A DNA stretch of 64,000 nt from Microvirga aerilata (GTDB taxonomy: Bacteria > Pseudomonadota > Alphaproteobacteria > Rhizobiales > Beijerinckiaceae): NCBI RefSeq assembly GCF_016743775.1, contig NZ_JAEQMY010000008.1, forward strand, positions 96,178 to 160,177. The letters are read 5' to 3'. The position numbers and the translations under genes are program-made. This document shows, piece after piece, positions 1 to 8,527 of this stretch. Position 1 is the stretch's first letter. The number at the start of each line of letters is the position of its first letter. The notes beneath the pieces are model-generated. The model did no database searches. It was not told the origin of the DNA and was given only the letters and a program-made list of their open reading frames with translations.

Positions 1-253
1 CATCGGCGCGCTGCTCGGGGTAGAGGCTGTAGATGCGGTTGAAGGTGCGCAGCAGCGTCGACTTTCCGCAGCCGGACGGGCCGATGAGGGCCGTCACCTG
101 CCGGTCGTAGAAGTCGATGGAGATGTCCTTCAGGCTGCGGAAATCGCCATAGTGGAAGTTGAGGTTTCTGACGGCGATGCGAACCGGAACGCCGGTATCG
201 GCGGCAGCCGCGTTGCCGATGGCGCTGCTTGCGGAGACGGCAATCGTGCTCAT
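1..253 (-). CDS. pstB: Phosphate ABC transporter ATP-binding protein PstB (partial)
   Basis: Only the first 84 codons are present; the gene runs off the left edge. The product is the ATPase that drives the PstSCAB high-affinity phosphate importer on the cytoplasmic face of the inner membrane. The sequence shows an aromatic A-loop residue in NFHYGDF (about 32-38) and a Walker A motif GPSGCGKST (58-66), preceded by a roughly 20-residue Ala/Ser-rich tail. Its ATG overlaps the pstA stop codon by 4 nt (ATGA), which implies translational coupling. The Q-loop, ABC signature and Walker B fall outside the window, so completeness cannot be judged here. Confidence 0.95.
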   Translation of the reverse strand, partial: MSTIAVSASSAIGNAAAADTGVPVRIAVRNLNFHYGDFRSLKDISIDFYDRQVTALIGPSGCGKSTLLRTFNRIYSLYPEQRAD

Positions 254-1158
254 CGGACTTGATCCTTCCTCAGGAGCAGGCGCGCCACGACGGACAGCGC
301 CAGAATCGATAGGGTGATGATGAGGGCGCCGGCCCAGGCCAGCTCGCGCCAGTTCTCATAAGGCGAAAGGGCGAACTGGAAGATCATGACCGGCAGGTTC
401 GCGACGCCGCCCATCAGGTTGGGGTTGAACCAGAAGTTATTGTTGAGCGCCGTGAAGAGAAGCGGCGCGGTCTCGCCCGCGATGCGGGCGGTTGCCAGCA
501 GGACGCCGGTGACCATGCCGGCACGCGCGGCCTTCCAGCTGATGCTGATGATCACCGTCGACATGGGCGCGCCGAGCGCCGCGCCGGCCTCGCGCAGGGA
601 ACCCGGCACCAGGCGCAGCATGTCCTCGGTCGTGCGCACGATCACCGGCACCGCGATGATCGCCAGCGCCACGCCGCCGGCCCAGCCGGAATACCCGCCC
701 ATGGGCTGCACCATCAGCATGTAGACGAAGAGGCCGATGAGGATGCTGGGGGCCGCGAGCAGGATGTCGTTCACAAAGCGGATGATCTCGGCAAGCTTGG
801 AGCCCTTGCCGTATTCCGCCAGATAGGTGCCGGCCAGCACGCCGATGGGCGTTGCCACCACGATGCCGAGAACCGTGAGGATCAGGCTGCCCACGATGGC
901 GTTGGCGATGCCGCCGCCCTGGCTGCCGGGACCCGGGGTCGTTTCCGTGAAGACCGCCGGCGACAGGCCGCCGATCCCTTCGACGAGCAGCATCAGAAGG
1001 ATCCAGCCGAGCACCGTGGCGCCGATGACCGTGAACAGCGTGCAGACGACTTTCAGCGCCCGGTCCGCCAGGTGGCGGCTGCGGCGCACGCGCCCCCAGG
1101 CGGCAGGGCTCGGCGTCGTCTTTGCCGTCGCGGGTGTTTGCAAAGCGGTGTCCATCAT
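250..1158 (-). CDS. pstA: Phosphate ABC transporter permease PstA
   Basis: This is one of the two inner-membrane channel subunits of the PstSCAB phosphate importer. The 302 residues contain about six hydrophobic spans (near 37-59, 87-113, 131-150, 161-175, 212-235, 273-296). The typical EAA-type coupling loop [16 protein letters not shown] starts near residue 188 and contacts the PstB ATPase. The N-terminus is basic and cytoplasmic ([10 protein letters not shown]). The gene lies 7 nt after pstC and overlaps pstB by 4 nt, so the block reads as one transcript. Length and motif order are normal for the family. Confidence 0.96.
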   Translation of the reverse strand: MMDTALQTPATAKTTPSPAAWGRVRRSRHLADRALKVVCTLFTVIGATVLGWILLMLLVEGIGGLSPAVFTETTPGPGSQGGGIANAIVGSLILTVLGIVVATPIGVLAGTYLAEYGKGSKLAEIIRFVNDILLAAPSILIGLFVYMLMVQPMGGYSGWAGGVALAIIAVPVIVRTTEDMLRLVPGSLREAGAALGAPMSTVIISISWKAARAGMVTGVLLATARIAGETAPLLFTALNNNFWFNPNLMGGVANLPVMIFQFALSPYENWRELAWAGALIITLSILALSVVARLLLRKDQVR

Positions 1159-1165
1159 CGACCCC

Positions 1166-2140
1166 TTAAGCGACCTTCACGCGCGAGACCAGAATGCGCG
1201 CGAGCACGAGCACGGTGAACGTGACCAGGAACAAGATGCAACCGAGCGCCATCAGGGCGTTCAACTGCAGGCCGATGGCCTCGTTGAACTCGTTGGCGAT
1301 CCGCGACGCGATCGTGGAGCCCGGGTCGAAGAGCGAGCCCGACAGGCGGTTGGCGTTGCCGATGACGAAGGTCACCGCCATGGTCTCGCCCAGCGCGCGG
1401 CCGAGACCGAGCATGATCGCGCCGATGATGCTGACGCCGGCCTGCGGCAGCAGCACGTTGCGCACCACCTCCCAGGTGGTGCAGCCGATGCCGTAGGCGC
1501 TCTCGCGCAGGACCGGCGGGATCTGGTCGAGAATGTCCCGCGCGATCGATGCGATGAAGGGAATGATCATGATGGCCAGGATGATGCCGGCCGTCAGAAT
1601 GCCGACGCCGGACGGCGTGCGGGCGTAGAGGATCGTGCCGACGATCGGCAGCCCCTCCACCAGATTGGAGACCGGCATCTGGATGTAGTTGGCGAACAGG
1701 GGCGCGAAGACGAAGAGGCCCCACATGCCGTAGATGATGCTCGGCACGGCGGCGAGCAGCTCGATGGTCGTTGCCACGGGCCGCTTGAGCCATGGCGGGC
1801 AGAGCTGCGTCAGGAAGATCGCGATGCCGAGCGAGAGCGGAACGCCGATCACGAGGGCGATCAGCGCCGTGCTCAAGGTGCCCACGATGGCCACCCAGGC
1901 GCCGTACTGGTCCTCGTTCACGTTCCAGACCGTCGACGTGATGAAGCCGAAGCCGAATTCGCGAAAGGCCGGGAGGCCGCCGTAGATCATCGCGCCGATG
2001 ATCCCCAGCAGCACGATCAGCACCAGAAGGGCCGAGCCGAGGCTCGCGAGGCGGAAGACCCTGTCGAAGCTGGGTTTGAAGGATCGGCGAGCAGGAACAA
2101 CCTGGCTCGACACGAGACGTTCTTGCGAGAGAGCTACCAT
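1166..2140 (-). CDS. pstC: Phosphate ABC transporter permease PstC
   Basis: This is the second channel subunit of the phosphate importer and pairs with PstA. It has 324 residues, with a hydrophobic span near 32-55, a periplasmic stretch rich in aromatic residues ([12 protein letters not shown]), and further spans at about 83-110, 128-150, 178-200 and 290-318. The EAA loop [18 protein letters not shown] is at about 211-228. It starts 35 nt after the pstS stop and ends 7 nt before pstA. No promoter is evident in that gap, so expression is expected from the pstS promoter. Confidence 0.96.
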   Translation of the reverse strand: MVALSQERLVSSQVVPARRSFKPSFDRVFRLASLGSALLVLIVLLGIIGAMIYGGLPAFREFGFGFITSTVWNVNEDQYGAWVAIVGTLSTALIALVIGVPLSLGIAIFLTQLCPPWLKRPVATTIELLAAVPSIIYGMWGLFVFAPLFANYIQMPVSNLVEGLPIVGTILYARTPSGVGILTAGIILAIMIIPFIASIARDILDQIPPVLRESAYGIGCTTWEVVRNVLLPQAGVSIIGAIMLGLGRALGETMAVTFVIGNANRLSGSLFDPGSTIASRIANEFNEAIGLQLNALMALGCILFLVTFTVLVLARILVSRVKVA

Positions 2141-2175
2141 TCGCCGATCCGCTTTGTTATGCCGTCAGGGTCGGC

Positions 2176-3219
2176 TTACTGCTTGATGAGAGGCTGACCC
2201 GAAGCGTTCTTGATCTCGCTCGCCCAAGTGGCGCGAACCTGATCCTTCAACTGAGCGGGCAGCGGCACGTAGTCGAGTTCGACAGCCATCTGGTCGCCGT
2301 TCTTGAAGGACCAATCGAAGAACTTCAGCGCCTCGGCCACCTGCTCCGGCTTCTCGGGAGCCTTGGGAACCAGGATGAAGGTCGGAGCCGTGATCGGCCA
2401 GGCCTCGTCGCCGGGCTGGTTCGTCAGCGAGATGCCGTAGCCGGGAGCGGACTTCCACTCGGCGTTGGCGGCGGCGGCCTGGAACGTCTTGGCCTCCGGC
2501 GACACGAACTTGCCGTTCTTGTTCTGAAGCTGGGCGAACGGGATGCTGTTCTGCTTGGCGTAGGCGTATTCCACATAGCCGATGGAGTTCGGCACCTGCT
2601 TCACGAGAGCGGCGACGCCCTCGTTGCCCTTGCCGCCCTGGCCGACGGGCCACTGCACGGAGGAGCCGGCGCCCGGGCCGCTCTTCCAGGATTCGGAGAC
2701 CTGGGACAGGTAGGTGGTGAACACGCTGGTGGTGCCCGATCCGTCCGAACGGTAGACCGGCGTGATGTTGGCGTTGGGAAGCGTCACGCCCTGGTTGGCC
2801 TGGGCGATCTTGGCATCGTTCCACTTGGAGATCTTGCCGTTGAAGATGTCGGCCAGAACCTCGCCGGTCAGCTTCAGCTGGCCCGAGGCGACGCCCTGCA
2901 CGTTGTACACCGCCACCACGCCGCCCATGACGGCGGGGAACTGGACGAAGCCGTCCTTCTGCAGCTCCTCACCCTTGAGGGGAGCATCGGTGGCGCCGAA
3001 ATCGACGGTCTTGGCCCGGATCTGGCGAATGCCGCCGCTGGAGCCGATGGACTGATAGTTCAGACGGTTGCCCGTCTCCTTGTTGTAGGCCTCGGCCCAC
3101 TTGGCATAGATCGGGAACGGGAAGGTCGCGCCTGCGCCCGTGATGTCGGCCGCAGATGCCGTGGTCGTAAGGCTCGCGACGGCAAGGCCGGCCGCAATGG
3201 CGTAGGACATAATCTTCAC
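2176..3219 (-). CDS. pstS: Periplasmic phosphate-binding protein PstS
   Basis: This is the periplasmic receptor that binds inorganic phosphate and delivers it to PstCA. A GTG at 3219 is chosen as start because AGGAGA lies exactly 6 nt upstream. That start gives a compact signal peptide (MKIMSYAIAAGLAV...TTASA) cleaved before ADITGAG. An in-frame ATG lies 18 nt further upstream, but it would bury the ribosome-binding site inside the coding region. Phosphate-pocket motifs are visible: GAGATFPFPIY, GSSGGI, DFGATDAP and RSDGSGTT. The mature length is typical. It is the first gene of pstSCAB and lies behind a Pho box. Confidence 0.96.
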   Translation of the reverse strand: MKIMSYAIAAGLAVASLTTTASAADITGAGATFPFPIYAKWAEAYNKETGNRLNYQSIGSSGGIRQIRAKTVDFGATDAPLKGEELQKDGFVQFPAVMGGVVAVYNVQGVASGQLKLTGEVLADIFNGKISKWNDAKIAQANQGVTLPNANITPVYRSDGSGTTSVFTTYLSQVSESWKSGPGAGSSVQWPVGQGGKGNEGVAALVKQVPNSIGYVEYAYAKQNSIPFAQLQNKNGKFVSPEAKTFQAAAANAEWKSAPGYGISLTNQPGDEAWPITAPTFILVPKAPEKPEQVAEALKFFDWSFKNGDQMAVELDYVPLPAQLKDQVRATWASEIKNASGQPLIKQ

Positions 3220-3225
3220 GATAAG

Positions 3226-3231
3226 TCTCCT
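3226..3231 (-). promoter_or_regulatory. Ribosome-binding site that fixes the GTG start of pstS
   Basis: AGGAGA on the minus strand lies 6 nt before GTG at 3219. It falls inside the longer ATG-initiated frame, which argues that GTG rather than the upstream ATG is the true start. Confidence 0.75.
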
Positions 3232-3315
3232 GTTCATACAAGCGCGACAGGCGGCTTCAAAGCCCCAGGGCCGTGTCACGCGATGGGACAGCTAGGCCCG
3301 ACGGATGTCTCCTCT

Positions 3316-3343
3316 ACGACAGTTGGATGACAATTGCATGACA
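3316..3343 (-). promoter_or_regulatory. Pho box upstream of pstS (three half-sites)
   Basis: Read on the minus strand there are three hexamers TGTCAT, TGTCAT and TGTCGT at 3343-3338, 3332-3327 and 3321-3316. They are spaced exactly 11 bp apart, the hallmark of PhoB recognition (7-bp direct repeats with 4-bp AT-rich spacers). The array lies about 100 bp before the pstS GTG and just downstream of phoR, as expected for phosphate-starvation activation of pstSCAB. Confidence 0.88.
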
Positions 3344-3375
3344 CCCCGAAAGGATCCCTCGGGAGCCGCCTCAAA

Positions 3376-3393
3376 CCCCCTCGGCCGAGGGGG
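3376..3393 (-). terminator. GC-rich palindrome after phoR (possible terminator)
   Basis: A perfect 18-bp palindrome (CCCCCTCGG and its complement) lies 9 nt downstream of the phoR stop and is followed on the minus strand by TTTG. The short T stretch makes it a weak intrinsic terminator candidate. It would separate phoR from the Pho-box promoter of pstS. Confidence 0.4.
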
Positions 3394-3401
3394 GGATGGG
3401 G

Positions 3402-4721
3402 CTAGGCGGATGACGAGGGGCCGCCCGGGCCTGCGTCAGGAAGCGTCACCGTGAAACGCGCGCCCTGCCCCGGCTCGCTCGCGATGTCGAGGTGCCCGCG
3501 GTGGCGGGTGAGGATGTGCTTCACGATGGCAAGGCCGAGCCCGGTTCCGCCCTTGTCCCGGCTCTGCACGACATCGACCCGGTAGAAGCGCTCGGTCAGG
3601 CGCGGCAGGTGCTCGGGCGCGATGCCGGGGCCGTAATCCTGGACCGAAAGGGCCACATGGGACATCTGCTCCCCGTGGGAGGCGCCGATGCGCACGAGCT
3701 CCACATCCACCTTCCCGCCGCTCTCGCCGTATTTCACCGCGTTCTCGATCAGGTTCTCGGTCACGCGCAGAAGCTCGTCGCGGTCGCCCAGCACGGGAAC
3801 CGGGCCGCTTGGGAGCTTGGCCTCGATGACCACCCCGCGCTCCCGCGCGAGCGGCGAGAGCGTTTCCACCATCTGAGACACGATGGCGGCCAGGTCGACG
3901 GTCTGCGTCGGCGTCAGATGCGCCCGCATCTCGATGCGCGACAGGGACAGGAGGTCGTCGATCAGGCGCTTCATGCGCTGCGCCTGCCCTTTCATGATGT
4001 CGAGAAAGCGCTCCCGGGCCCTGGCGTCGTCGCGGGCCGGGCCCTGAAGGGTCTCGATGAAGCCGAGGACCGAGGCGAGCGGCGTGCGCAGCTCGTGGCT
4101 CGCATTGGCCACGAAATCGGCCCGCATGGCCTCCAGGCGCCGGGCGGAGGTGAGATCGCGAAAGAACAGGACCACGCCCGCCTGCACTGCGACGTCGGGG
4201 ACCGCCGCCCGCAAGGGGCCGATATGCACCTCGAACGTGCGCTCCCTGGGAACGCGCTCGGAATACTCCACCCTCAGGGGCGCGCCGGTTTCCAGCACCT
4301 CGTGAATCCCGTCGAGCACATCGGGACTGCGAAGGGCGAACGACAGGGGATGGCTCGTCTTCAAGCCCGCCAGGAGATCGTGGGCCGCCTTGTTGGCCTC
4401 GACCACCAGCACCCGCCCGTCGACCAGGATGACCGGGTCCGGGATATGGGCCAGAACGGCTTCCGCCACGCTGGAGCGCTGGGATTTGCGCGGCTGCGAC
4501 CGCGTTCCGCCTCCAGGGCTGCGCCTGCGCCCAGCCAGGACGACGCTGGCCACGAGGGCGATCAGGGTTCCGATCAGAAGCCACACGTCGCCGTAGCCTC
4601 GCACGGCCGCAACGGCGATCAGCACCAGGCAGGCGATGGTGGCGCCACGAAGCGCCGCCTCGCGGATCGCGCCAGGATGCTGCGGGCCGGCTTCCGGCTT
4701 GGAGGCGTCAGGATCGTTCAT
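3402..4721 (-). CDS. phoR: Phosphate regulon sensor histidine kinase PhoR
   Basis: This is the membrane sensor kinase that phosphorylates PhoB when phosphate is scarce. The 439 residues contain two N-terminal TM spans (about 27-45 and 47-64) and a PAS domain from about 84 (AVLAHIPDPVILVDGRVLVV). The HisKA dimerisation helix carries the phospho-acceptor His209 in ASHELRTPLASV, followed by an HATPase domain with N-box Asn327 (TENLIENAVKYG), G1 DYGPGI (362-367) and G2 GGTGLGLAIV (391-400). It lies directly upstream of pstSCAB on the same strand, the common alphaproteobacterial arrangement. phoU and phoB would be expected beyond pstB, outside the window. Confidence 0.93.
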   Translation of the reverse strand: MNDPDASKPEAGPQHPGAIREAALRGATIACLVLIAVAAVRGYGDVWLLIGTLIALVASVVLAGRRRSPGGGTRSQPRKSQRSSVAEAVLAHIPDPVILVDGRVLVVEANKAAHDLLAGLKTSHPLSFALRSPDVLDGIHEVLETGAPLRVEYSERVPRERTFEVHIGPLRAAVPDVAVQAGVVLFFRDLTSARRLEAMRADFVANASHELRTPLASVLGFIETLQGPARDDARARERFLDIMKGQAQRMKRLIDDLLSLSRIEMRAHLTPTQTVDLAAIVSQMVETLSPLARERGVVIEAKLPSGPVPVLGDRDELLRVTENLIENAVKYGESGGKVDVELVRIGASHGEQMSHVALSVQDYGPGIAPEHLPRLTERFYRVDVVQSRDKGGTGLGLAIVKHILTRHRGHLDIASEPGQGARFTVTLPDAGPGGPSSSA

Positions 4722-4809
4722 GGGGTGAGATGCGCGGACGGGGATGGCGGGACCTTTGTCCGCCCTGTTTAGGGCAGGCCAAGGCAGGTGTCATCTCCCG
4801 CCCCGGACC

Positions 4810-5868
4810 TCACTCGACCACGACCTCGTCGTCATCCGGCTTGAACGCGTCCCGGGAGGACCGGATCCGGTTGCGGATCTCGTAGGCCCCCAGGAACGCC
4901 AGAGCGATCACAAAGGGAACCAGATAATAGCAGAGGCGGTAGAGGAGCAGCGCTCCCAGAACCGGCTCCCGCGGATAGTTCGAGAGCGCCAGGAGAATGG
5001 TGGCCTCGAACACGCCGAGCCCGCCCGGCGCATGGCTTGCGACCCCCAGCATGACCGCGAAGATATAGACCGCCACGAAGGTCTCGAAGCTGAGATTGTG
5101 CCCGCCCGGCAGGAGGACGAACAGGACGCCGGCTCCCGCGCAAACATCGCCCGCGCCGATCAGGATCTGGGCGAGGGACAGGCGAAACCCCGGCAATTCC
5201 AGCTTCCAGCCCTGGATCTTCACGGCGCGACGCTTGAGCGAGACCCAGATCATGTAGCCGATGACGAAGACGGCGGCGCCCAAGCCCACGAGCTGGTTGA
5301 CCCAGATATGGGTGTAGACGAGGCTTGCCAGCTCATCGGCCTGGCTGATCAGGCTCAAGGCGAGAACCAGCGCCATGCCGAGCCAGAAGGTCACGCCGGC
5401 GATCACGGTCAGGCTCGCCACCCGCCCCGGGCTCACCCCCTTGGGGGAATAGATCCAGTAGCGGACGGTGCCGGCCGTGAGCAGCGGGAACCCCAGGGTG
5501 AAGCTCACCGCATAGCTCGTGAAGGATGCAAGGGCCGTGGTGCGATAGGGGATCTGCAGCTTGAGCTGACGGAGCGCGATGGCGTCGTAGCAGGTGAGCA
5601 GCCCGTAGCTGATGGCCGTAAAGAGCACCGCGAGCCCGATCTGGCGCAGGCTTGCCGCCGTGAAAGCGGCTTTCAGTTCATTGACGTCGATCTCTGACAC
5701 AATGTGCCAGAGAACCACCAGAGATGCACCGAACAGGAGGACGCTTGCGGCCATCCCGATCCACGCGAAACGGCGGGAGCGGCGCTCCTTCGGCTGAAGC
5801 GCTTCGGCCGACGCCATTTCCGGCGGGGATACCGGACGGGAACTCATATCATTCATGAAAACTGTCAT
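4810..5868 (-). CDS. UPF0104 / LPG-synthase-TM family integral membrane protein
   Basis: This is a polytopic inner-membrane protein of about 352 residues with 7-8 hydrophobic spans and an acidic C-terminal tail (FKPDDDEVVVE). The family signature ASHAPGGLGVFEA sits in the C-terminal half, as in YbhN-like proteins and the flippase-like domain of MprF. Family members are linked to lipid translocation or envelope functions, but the substrate here is unknown. There is no C-terminal lysyl-transferase domain, so it is not a full MprF. The start is uncertain: in-frame ATGs occur at 5868, 5856 and 5847. It is separated from phoR by 88 nt on the same strand and could be co-transcribed. Confidence 0.8.
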   Translation of the reverse strand: MTVFMNDMSSRPVSPPEMASAEALQPKERRSRRFAWIGMAASVLLFGASLVVLWHIVSEIDVNELKAAFTAASLRQIGLAVLFTAISYGLLTCYDAIALRQLKLQIPYRTTALASFTSYAVSFTLGFPLLTAGTVRYWIYSPKGVSPGRVASLTVIAGVTFWLGMALVLALSLISQADELASLVYTHIWVNQLVGLGAAVFVIGYMIWVSLKRRAVKIQGWKLELPGFRLSLAQILIGAGDVCAGAGVLFVLLPGGHNLSFETFVAVYIFAVMLGVASHAPGGLGVFEATILLALSNYPREPVLGALLLYRLCYYLVPFVIALAFLGAYEIRNRIRSSRDAFKPDDDEVVVE

Positions 5869-6108
5869 CAGCCTCAAGCGTGGAAAGGTCGCCTCATGGT
5901 GCGAGGGCCGACCTGCATCTATGCGCTTTCGCCGAGAACCGCCAGACGCCGCCGGCCTTTTAATGGTTTCGCAAGGCTGGCGCTACTCTTTCGCCCGGGA
6001 AATCGCGGTTGAAGCCGGATGTGGGTTGTCAGTCTCGAAAAAGGCCTACAACAATGCTTCCCTTGCTATAGGAGACTTGGCCGCACAGGCGGTCCTCGGG
6101 AGTTCTGA

Positions 6109-7500
6109 GTGGATTTCAAGGAAACAGAAACTCAATTCGCTGTTCTGGCGGAGTCCCTGCCCCAACTCGTCTGGTCGTCCCGGCCCGATGGCCATGTGGA
6201 TTATGTGAATCGCCGCTGGCGCGAATTTACCGGGCTCACGCCCGAGCAGGTCATGGGCAATGGCTGGGAAGCGGCCATCCATCCCGACGACCTGCCCGGC
6301 GTTCGAGAGCATTGGCGCCGGTCCCTTGAAACCGGGCAGGCCTACGAATGGGAGTATCGGGTCAGGACGGCGGCCGGAGACCATGAGTGGTTTCTCAGCC
6401 GGGCCACTCCCATTCAGGATCTGTCAGGAACGATCGCTCGTTGGTTCGGCACGAGCACGAACATCCATGGCCAGAAGAAGGCTGAGGAGGCCCTTCGCCT
6501 GCTCGAGAGCCAGTATCGATTGGCCCTTGAGGCGGCCGATCTCGGAACCTGGCAGATCGATCTGGAAAAGCGCCTGATCACCTGGGACGAGGGAAGCTGC
6601 GCCCTCTACGGCCTTCCCCACAACGGATTGTACAGCCTCACGCTTGAAGAGGCTTGGACGATGATTCATCCCGAGGATCTGGAGCATGTGAAGGGGCAGA
6701 TCGCATCCGCTGCCGATCCCGCATCCGGCGGCCATTACGACAGCGAATACCGTGCCGTTCTGCCTGACGGCAAACTTCGCTGGTTCCGTTCGCATGGGCA
6801 GGCTCTTTACGTGAACGAGGGCGGCACGTCCCGTGCCGTGACCCTGTATGGGGTCATCAGCGACGTCACGGAACGCCAAGCCCTGGAGGAGGGCCAGAAG
6901 CTCCTGACGCGGGAGCTGACCCATCGGGTCAAGAACCTGTTCGCCATCGCGAACGGCATGGTGTCGATGACGGCTCGCACGGCGAAAGACCCCAAGGATA
7001 TGGCCAACTCCCTGCGCGGGCGCTTGAGTGCCCTCTCGCGGGCGCATGAGCTGGTTCAACCGGTCTCTACAGCGGACTCGGGAGCCGGCACCGATGTGGA
7101 GCTCGCCCGCTTGATCGAAGCGGTTCTTGAGCCCTACAGGCAAACCGGCCAGAACAAGATCACGATCGAAGGCCCCAGCGTCCTTGTCGGCTCCAACACG
7201 ACGACGAGCCTCGCGCTGGTCCTGCACGAACTTGCCACCAATGCCGCCAAGTATGGCTCCCTGTCGAGCCCGGAGGGCGAGCTTGCCATCCAGTGGACCG
7301 TTCACGATGAGACGGCCGACGTTCTCTGGACGGAAAGCGGCGGCCCGACCATCGAGGGTCCGCCGGGCTTCGAGGGATTTGGCACTCAACTGTCCCAAAG
7401 AAGCATTACCGGGCAGCTCGGGGGCACCCTGGACCGGGAATGGCGGCCGGAAGGCCTGCGCGTTCACATGACCCTGCCCCTCAGCCGCCTGACCAGCTAG
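6109..7500 (+). CDS. PAS-domain HWE-family sensor histidine kinase
   Basis: A soluble sensor kinase of 463 residues starting with GTG. Two PAS folds are recognisable: about 8-125 (AESLPQLVWSSRPDGHVDYV ending WFGTSTNIHGQKKAEEAL) and about 132-258 (LALEAADLGTWQIDLEKR). The kinase core is HWE/HisKA_2 type: phospho-acceptor His272 in THRVKNLFAIAN, N-box LHELATNAAKYGSLS near 372-386, and the diagnostic W-x-E of the G1 region in LWTESGG (406-412). There are no TM spans, so it senses a cytosolic cue. HWE kinases often feed the alphaproteobacterial general stress response. No cognate regulator is adjacent, so the partner is unknown. Confidence 0.88.
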   Translation: MDFKETETQFAVLAESLPQLVWSSRPDGHVDYVNRRWREFTGLTPEQVMGNGWEAAIHPDDLPGVREHWRRSLETGQAYEWEYRVRTAAGDHEWFLSRATPIQDLSGTIARWFGTSTNIHGQKKAEEALRLLESQYRLALEAADLGTWQIDLEKRLITWDEGSCALYGLPHNGLYSLTLEEAWTMIHPEDLEHVKGQIASAADPASGGHYDSEYRAVLPDGKLRWFRSHGQALYVNEGGTSRAVTLYGVISDVTERQALEEGQKLLTRELTHRVKNLFAIANGMVSMTARTAKDPKDMANSLRGRLSALSRAHELVQPVSTADSGAGTDVELARLIEAVLEPYRQTGQNKITIEGPSVLVGSNTTTSLALVLHELATNAAKYGSLSSPEGELAIQWTVHDETADVLWTESGGPTIEGPPGFEGFGTQLSQRSITGQLGGTLDREWRPEGLRVHMTLPLSRLTS

Positions 7501-7546
7501 CGTTCGCGGACGAAACGCGCTCATCGTCCGCACCGGGAAATCCATC

Positions 7547-8092
7547 ATGAATGTTCACCGCCGTGTTCTCGTTCTGGGCGGAGCGCGCTCCGGAAAAAGC
7601 AGGACGGCGCTGCAGCTTGCCGAGCGCGCATCCGCAAGCCGGATCTACATCGCGACGGCTCAGGCCTACGACGACGAGATGCGAGAGCGCATCGCGCAGC
7701 ATCGCATGGAGCGGGACGGCTCCTGGCGGACACAGGACTCCCCCTTGGATCTGCCGCAGACGATCCGGGCTCACGTAGGCCCCGGAACGGCTGTGCTGGT
7801 GGACTGCCTGACCCTCTGGCTCTCCAACATCCTGCTGGCCGAGCGGGATCCGGGGCAAGAGACGGAGTTCCTGATACGGGCCATCCAGGAGGCCAGCGGC
7901 CCACTCATCCTGGTCTCGAACGAGGTTGGCCATGGGATCGTGCCTGCAACACCCCTCGGGCGCCGCTTTCGAGATGAGCAGGGCCGGTTGAACCAGCGTA
8001 TCGCAGAGGCCTGCGACGCGGTCGTCTTCGTGGCGGCAGGCTGCCCAATCCTGCTCAAGCCAGCCCCCTCGCTGCAGCTGACCTTGGCATAG
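7547..8092 (+). CDS. cobU: Adenosylcobinamide kinase / adenosylcobinamide-phosphate guanylyltransferase
   Basis: This bifunctional enzyme of the nucleotide-loop step of cobalamin synthesis (also called CobP) phosphorylates adenosylcobinamide and then forms adenosylcobinamide-GDP. The 181 residues show the P-loop GGARSGKS (11-18), the guanylylated-histidine segment RIAQHRMERDGSW with His52, the CLTLWLSN block (87-94) and the SNEVGHGIVPATPLGRRFRD block (124-143). Length and motif order are complete. It stands alone, with no other cob gene nearby, and the 46-nt upstream gap is too short for a cobalamin riboswitch. It probably serves salvage or a pathway encoded elsewhere. Confidence 0.93.
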   Translation: MNVHRRVLVLGGARSGKSRTALQLAERASASRIYIATAQAYDDEMRERIAQHRMERDGSWRTQDSPLDLPQTIRAHVGPGTAVLVDCLTLWLSNILLAERDPGQETEFLIRAIQEASGPLILVSNEVGHGIVPATPLGRRFRDEQGRLNQRIAEACDAVVFVAAGCPILLKPAPSLQLTLA

Positions 8093-8527
8093 CTCCGCGA
8101 CCCCGTAAGCCGGTTTTCACCCTGGCTCAACGGCCGCTGACGCCGACAGCCTCTCAATTATCACCTCGGCGACTGCATGCAGAACGAGCACTCTTGAGCA
8201 CAAGCGGAGCTGATCTTCCGTAGCGGCTTGTCTGGCCCATACCCGGGGGCGGGTCTCAATACTTCGTCTTATTCCCGGTGCGTCATCACGTCATCGAAGC
8301 CTTGCCAATTCAGCAAGTATTTTGTTGAAAAATAAAGATTTCAGAAGAGTTCCCTCTGTATACAGATAGGGCACAAAACGTCGCACTTGGGAACAAACTC
8401 CAAGTTTTAAGGTCAAGCTGACCTATTCTGGACATATCGACCTAGCACATACTCGCCTCGCTTGAACGAAGAACGACCGCAGGCCCGTCTTAACGGCGCA
8501 GCGGCACATTCCTGGGGGCTTATTCGA
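8093..8527. other. AT-richer intergenic region with two small palindromes
   Basis: About 435 bp without a recognisable gene, clearly lower in GC than its surroundings. It holds TCTGTATACAGA (8355-8366, perfect 12-bp palindrome) and AGGTCA-AGC-TGACCT (8410-8424, 6-bp arms). Both lie upstream of the transglycosylase gene and could be operator sites. No conserved RNA or ORF was seen. Confidence 0.45.

Noticed and set aside
827..2197. 456-codon plus-strand frame over pstA and pstC
   Set aside because: Antisense shadow of high-GC genes. Its translation is His/Arg/Asp-rich low complexity, and pstA and pstC have clear motifs on the other strand.
7501..7546. Cobalamin riboswitch before cobU
   Set aside because: Only 46 bp separate the genes, far too short for the B12 aptamer.
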